A stretch of 39,814 bases of DNA, from positions 1 to 39,814 of the forward strand of contig JAKBBP010000026.1 of the NCBI GenBank assembly GCA_021808445.1, given 5' to 3'. Origin of the DNA: Pseudomonadota bacterium (GTDB taxonomy: Bacteria > Pseudomonadota > Gammaproteobacteria > Burkholderiales > Burkholderiaceae_C). The notes beneath the pieces are model-generated. The model was not told the origin of the DNA. It was given only the letters and a program-made list of their open reading frames with translations, and did not search any database. Made by a program: the position numbers and the translations under genes. The stretch's first letter is position 1. Every line of letters starts with the position of its first letter. Shown here piece by piece: positions 36,505-39,814 of this stretch.

Positions 36505-36640
36505 AACAGCCTTGGTCGAGAACAAGGCTCCCGCTCAGGGAGGAGAAGCGGGAGGAGGACGCCTCGCGGCGACCACCTGGAGACATAGAGTGGCGTAAGC
36601 TCCAAAAGTTCCCGCGGAACGACAGATTCCCTGTCCTTGA
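36475..36640 (-). ncRNA. Candidate structured small RNA between hemJ and hemB
   Basis: The minus strand from about 36640 ends in a strong intrinsic terminator and has no open reading frame of note. Four nested complementary segment pairs are present: CAAGG/CCTTG, CAGGGA/TCCCTG, GCGGGA/TCCCGC and ACGCC/GGCGT, at 36639-36635/36527-36523, 36633-36628/36541-36536, 36615-36610/36553-36548 and 36596-36592/36563-36559. They define a long bulged hairpin of the general 6S RNA shape. Competing local hairpins also exist. AATACT (36650-36645, minus) is a possible -10 box, but no -35 is clear. Identity as 6S RNA is a guess based on size and shape only. Confidence 0.55.
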
Positions 36641-37693
<1,053 letters not shown>

Positions 37694-37709
37694 ACCTAAC
37701 CGCGTCCTG

Positions 37710-38153
37710 TCAGAGCAGCAGGACCAGCGCGATCGCCAGCCAGCCCAGCACGAAATTGAGCTGAACCAGGCGGTGGATGCGCTGCAGCGCGGCGCCCACC
37801 TCCGGCCACCGGGCTTCGCGCGCGGCACGGCAGGCGCGCCGGTAGGGCGCGAAGTAGATGTGGGCGAACACGGCCGTCATCACCAGGCCGATGCCCAGCA
37901 TGGCATGCCAGCCCGGCGCAGCGGCGGCCATGCCCACGCTCGCCAGCGCCCAGGCGCCGCTGCCCAGCAGCAGCGCAATGCTCAGCCAGACCAGCGGGAA
38001 GAAGCCGCGCAGCACCTGCAGCAGGAGTTGCTGACGCAGCGGCGGCTGGAGGACGCGCAGGGCGGCAGGACGCAGCGCCAGAAGCACCAGAGTCATCCCG
38101 CCCATCCAGACGATGGCGCCAATCAAGTGTATGAAAAGCAACAATTTGTTCAC
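37710..38153 (-). CDS. CopD-domain-like inner-membrane protein
   Basis: A 147-residue protein with about four transmembrane helices: KLLLFIHLIGAIVWMGGMTLVL, FFPLVWLSIALLLGSG, LGIGLVMTAVFAHIYFAPY and LNFVLGWLAIALVLLL. The His in the first helix and the IHRLVQLN segment resemble CopD-type membrane domains, also related in shape to HemJ. GTG at 38153 is the start because GGGGG lies just upstream and it begins the first helix; the longer frame to 38249 has no such support. Function unknown. Confidence 0.75.
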   Translation of the reverse strand: MNKLLLFIHLIGAIVWMGGMTLVLLALRPAALRVLQPPLRQQLLLQVLRGFFPLVWLSIALLLGSGAWALASVGMAAAAPGWHAMLGIGLVMTAVFAHIYFAPYRRACRAAREARWPEVGAALQRIHRLVQLNFVLGWLAIALVLLL

Positions 38154-38297
38154 GGCAACCCCCAGGCGACGAGCATAGCCCAATCCGTGTGCTCTCCCCC
38201 TGGAGCCGCCGTCCATGGCTGCGGCTGGCCTTGCTCTGGCGCAAGACAACCTCGCTGGCGACTACGAAAATGCTGGATTGCTGCCTAGGGGTTTACG

Positions 38298-38303
38298 TAT
38301 ACT
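38298..38303 (+). promoter_or_regulatory. Possible -10 box of the atp operon promoter
   Basis: TATACT matches five of six bases of the sigma-70 consensus and lies in an AT-rich island 284 bp before atpI. The hexamer 17 bp upstream (GGATTG) is a poor -35. Confidence 0.5.
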
Positions 38304-38393
38304 TCCGCCGTTTGGCCGCGAAGGATTTGTTACAGCCGCGGCCGGCATGTTGACTGGATGATGGTCCCAGGGGCGGCGCACTGATCGGAAGCC

Positions 38394-38426
38394 GATTGGT
38401 TGCAGATTGGCTGCAGGTTGGCTGCG
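38394..38426 (+). repeat. Three 11-bp direct repeats upstream of atpI
   Basis: Units GATTGGTTGCA (38394-38404), GATTGGCTGCA (38405-38415) and GGTTGGCTGCG (38416-38426) follow without gaps. The 11-bp period is about one DNA helical turn. Confidence 0.75.
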
Positions 38427-38485
38427 CACTCCGACAGGGCCCAGCGCGCGACGCCCGCGTGCCACGACCGCAGCAGCAGGATGCA

Positions 38486-38508
38486 CGGCGCACCGTGACG
38501 GTGCGCCG
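38486..38508. repeat. Perfect inverted repeat in the atpI leader
   Basis: CGGCGCACCG (38486-38495) and CGGTGCGCCG (38499-38508) form a 10-bp hairpin with loop TGA, 78 bp before atpI. No T-run follows on either strand, so it is more likely a leader structure or protein site than a simple terminator. Confidence 0.75.
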
Positions 38509-38586
38509 GCTGGTCCGCGGTGGCACGGGCAAGCAACCGATCCCCCAGCGACTCCGCCACACTCAGCAGCAGATCTAGCAAGAACC

Positions 38587-39060
38587 GTGCAAGCCTTGGA
38601 CACCTGGCAGGACGAAGACGACACGCCGCGCGAGCCGCTGAGCCGCGAGCAGGCGCAGGCCTTGCTGCGCGCCAAGCCGGGCGTGTCGCCGCTGCGCGTG
38701 GTCGCGCTGCAGCTGGCGGTGACCCTGCTGGCCGGCCTGGCGGGCGGGCTGCTGGGCGGGCGCGCCGCGGCGCTGTCGGCGCTGTGGGGCGGCGCGGTCG
38801 TGCTGCTGCCGGCGGCCCTGTTCGCCGGGGCCATGCGCCGCTGGCTGGTGCGCCTGCCGCCCGCCTATGCATTGTTCGGCTTCGCTTTCGGCGAACTGCT
38901 CAAGATCGCCTTCACCGTGATGTTCCTGCTGCTGGCCCCGCGCCTGCTGCCCGCCCTGAGCTGGCCGGCGCTGCTGCTCGCGCTGGTCGCCACGCTGCAG
39001 GTGTACTGGATCGCCCTGTTGCTGCGCGGCAAGTCGCACAGCAACGGGAAACAAGCCTGA
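38587..39060 (+). CDS. atpI: ATP synthase subunit I (AtpI-like)
   Basis: A 157-residue membrane protein at the head of the atp operon. AtpI helps assemble the c-ring of the F1Fo synthase. The N-terminal 35 residues are acidic and soluble; four hydrophobic helices follow (about 39-65, 69-83, 95-118, 121-145), including LWGGAVVLLPAALFAGAMRRW and FGFAFGELLKIAFTV, typical of AtpI. The start is GTG at 38587 (VQALDTWQDEDD), with only AGCAAGAA upstream. The C-terminus is basic (GKSHSNGKQA). atpB follows after 44 bp. Confidence 0.85.
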   Translation: MQALDTWQDEDDTPREPLSREQAQALLRAKPGVSPLRVVALQLAVTLLAGLAGGLLGGRAAALSALWGGAVVLLPAALFAGAMRRWLVRLPPAYALFGFAFGELLKIAFTVMFLLLAPRLLPALSWPALLLALVATLQVYWIALLLRGKSHSNGKQA

Positions 39061-39104
39061 GTCCGCGCACCACCACGCGACCGAAACCTTCTGCCCAAGC
39101 TGCC

Positions 39105-39814
39105 ATGTCCGCTCCAGAACCGACGATCACCGCAGGCGAATACATCATCCACCACCTGACCCAGTGGACCAGCGGCCCGCGCACGGGCGTGGTGGACTTC
39201 CACGTCATCGACATCGACTCGCTGATCATGACGCTGCTGCTGGGCGCGCTGGCCTTTTTCGTGCTGTGGCGCGTGGCCCGCTCGATGACCAGCGGCGTGC
39301 CGGGGCGCCTGCAGGCGGCGGTGGAGTTCCTGGCCGAGTTCGTCGACGAACAGGCGCGCGGCATCGTGCGCAATGCCAAGTCCCGCGAGTTCGTCACCCC
39401 CCTGGCCTTCATCGCCTTCATCTGGATCGTGCTGATGAACGCCATGGACCTGTTGCCGGTGGACCTGCTGCCGCGCCTGTGGGAAGGCGCCGCCGCCGCC
39501 ACCGGGCACGACCCGCAGCATGCCTACCTGCGCGTCGTGGCCACCGCGGACCTGTCGGTGGCGCTGGGCATGTCGATCACCGTGCTGCTGCTCAGCCTGT
39601 ACTACGGCGTGCGGGTCAAAGGCCTGGGCGGCTGGCTGCACGAGCTGTTCACCGCCCCCTTCGGCAATCACCCGCTGCTGTGGCCGTTGAACTTCGCCAT
39701 GCAGCTGCTCGAGTACCTGGCCAAGACCCTGTCGCACGGCATGCGACTGTTCGGCAACCTGTACGCCGAGGAAATCCTGTTCATGATCATCGCGCTGATG
39801 GGCGCGGCGGGTCT
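39105..39814 (+). CDS. atpB: F-type ATP synthase subunit a, 3' end outside window
   Basis: Subunit a forms the proton half-channels of Fo next to the c-ring. The frame from ATG 39105 (MSAPEPTITAGEYIIHHLTQW) stays open to the window end, giving 236 residues. The essential Arg is R214 in SHGMRLFGNLYAEE, and VDFHVIDIDSLIM, FIWIVLMNAMDLLP and LNFAMQLLEYLAKTL are as in the family. Only the C-terminal part of the last helices is missing. The rest of the operon should continue to the right. Confidence 0.95.
   Translation, partial: MSAPEPTITAGEYIIHHLTQWTSGPRTGVVDFHVIDIDSLIMTLLLGALAFFVLWRVARSMTSGVPGRLQAAVEFLAEFVDEQARGIVRNAKSREFVTPLAFIAFIWIVLMNAMDLLPVDLLPRLWEGAAAATGHDPQHAYLRVVATADLSVALGMSITVLLLSLYYGVRVKGLGGWLHELFTAPFGNHPLLWPLNFAMQLLEYLAKTLSHGMRLFGNLYAEEILFMIIALMGAAG

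Larger units (their letters stand above)
38154..38586 (+). other. 433-bp leader region of the atp operon
   Basis: No gene is evident. TATACT (38298-38303) is a good -10 box within TTTACGTATACTTCC, with no strong -35 at 17 bp. Further on are three 11-bp direct repeats (38394-38426) and a perfect hairpin (38486-38508). The region is the likely control region for atpI-atpB and also holds the promoter for the divergent CopD-like gene. Confidence 0.6.

Overview
The window is about 39.8 kb of GC-rich DNA (I estimate well over 65% GC) that is almost fully coding. The gene content and order point to a betaproteobacterium of the order Burkholderiales: rpsI-argC-erpA-anmK-M23 peptidase-tyrS in a row, the DUF2844/DUF3443 pair, DUF1840, ssb divergent from uvrA, a magnesium-type HemB beside HemJ, and an atp operon opening with a GTG-started atpI. 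I cannot name the genus from the sequence alone. I see no prophage, insertion sequence, integrase or CRISPR array. This is mostly a core chromosomal region with a few lineage-specific insertions.

Layout. 1-7 kb: the 3' end of rpsI with a strong terminator, a small CZB-domain protein, argC, erpA, then anmK and an M23-type envelope protein on the minus strand, and tyrS on the plus strand. 7-10.3 kb: biotin genes bioA, bioD and bioF (no bioB). 10.4-12.2 kb: two exported proteins of unknown function (DUF2844, DUF3443). 12.2-16.0 kb: a minus-strand run of DUF1840, an MHS-family symporter, modB and modC with no modA. 16.2-19.3 kb: the cytochrome bd oxidase operon cydA-cydB plus an unusual two-helix CydX. 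19.4-22.2 kb: an OsmC-like protein, a methyltransferase, a WXXGXW-type lipoprotein, a periplasmic DsrE-like protein and ssb. 22.4-29.8 kb: uvrA, a dienelactone hydrolase, an EAL phosphodiesterase, an M61 aminopeptidase and a crotonase. 29.9-33.4 kb: a tRNA with CAT anticodon, dTDP-sugar genes rfbA and rfbC, a small exported protein and miaB. 33.5-37.7 kb: a PBP5-type D,D-carboxypeptidase, an alpha/beta hydrolase, a thioredoxin-like ferredoxin, hemJ, a candidate structured RNA and hemB. 37.7-39.8 kb: a CopD-like membrane protein and the start of the atp operon (atpI, atpB cut by the window end).

Functional links. HemJ and HemB act at two steps of heme synthesis, and the bd oxidase and the ATP synthase are respiratory. 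AnmK, the M23 protein and the D,D-carboxypeptidase act on peptidoglycan or its recycling. BioA-BioD-BioF are translationally tight biotin genes.

Most notable observations: (i) a CydX whose WYFAWIVGT core is preceded by a second transmembrane helix; (ii) a candidate minus-strand RNA of about 165 nt between hemJ and hemB, with an intrinsic terminator and a nested long-hairpin fold; (iii) a DUF3443 lipoprotein with DTGS and DSGS motifs about 200 residues apart, as in pepsin-like proteases; (iv) an M23 protein and a CZB protein that each lack one canonical zinc ligand; (v) a lipoprotein signal peptide built from 15-bp tandem repeats next to a C8 tract. None amounts to a clear new multi-gene system.
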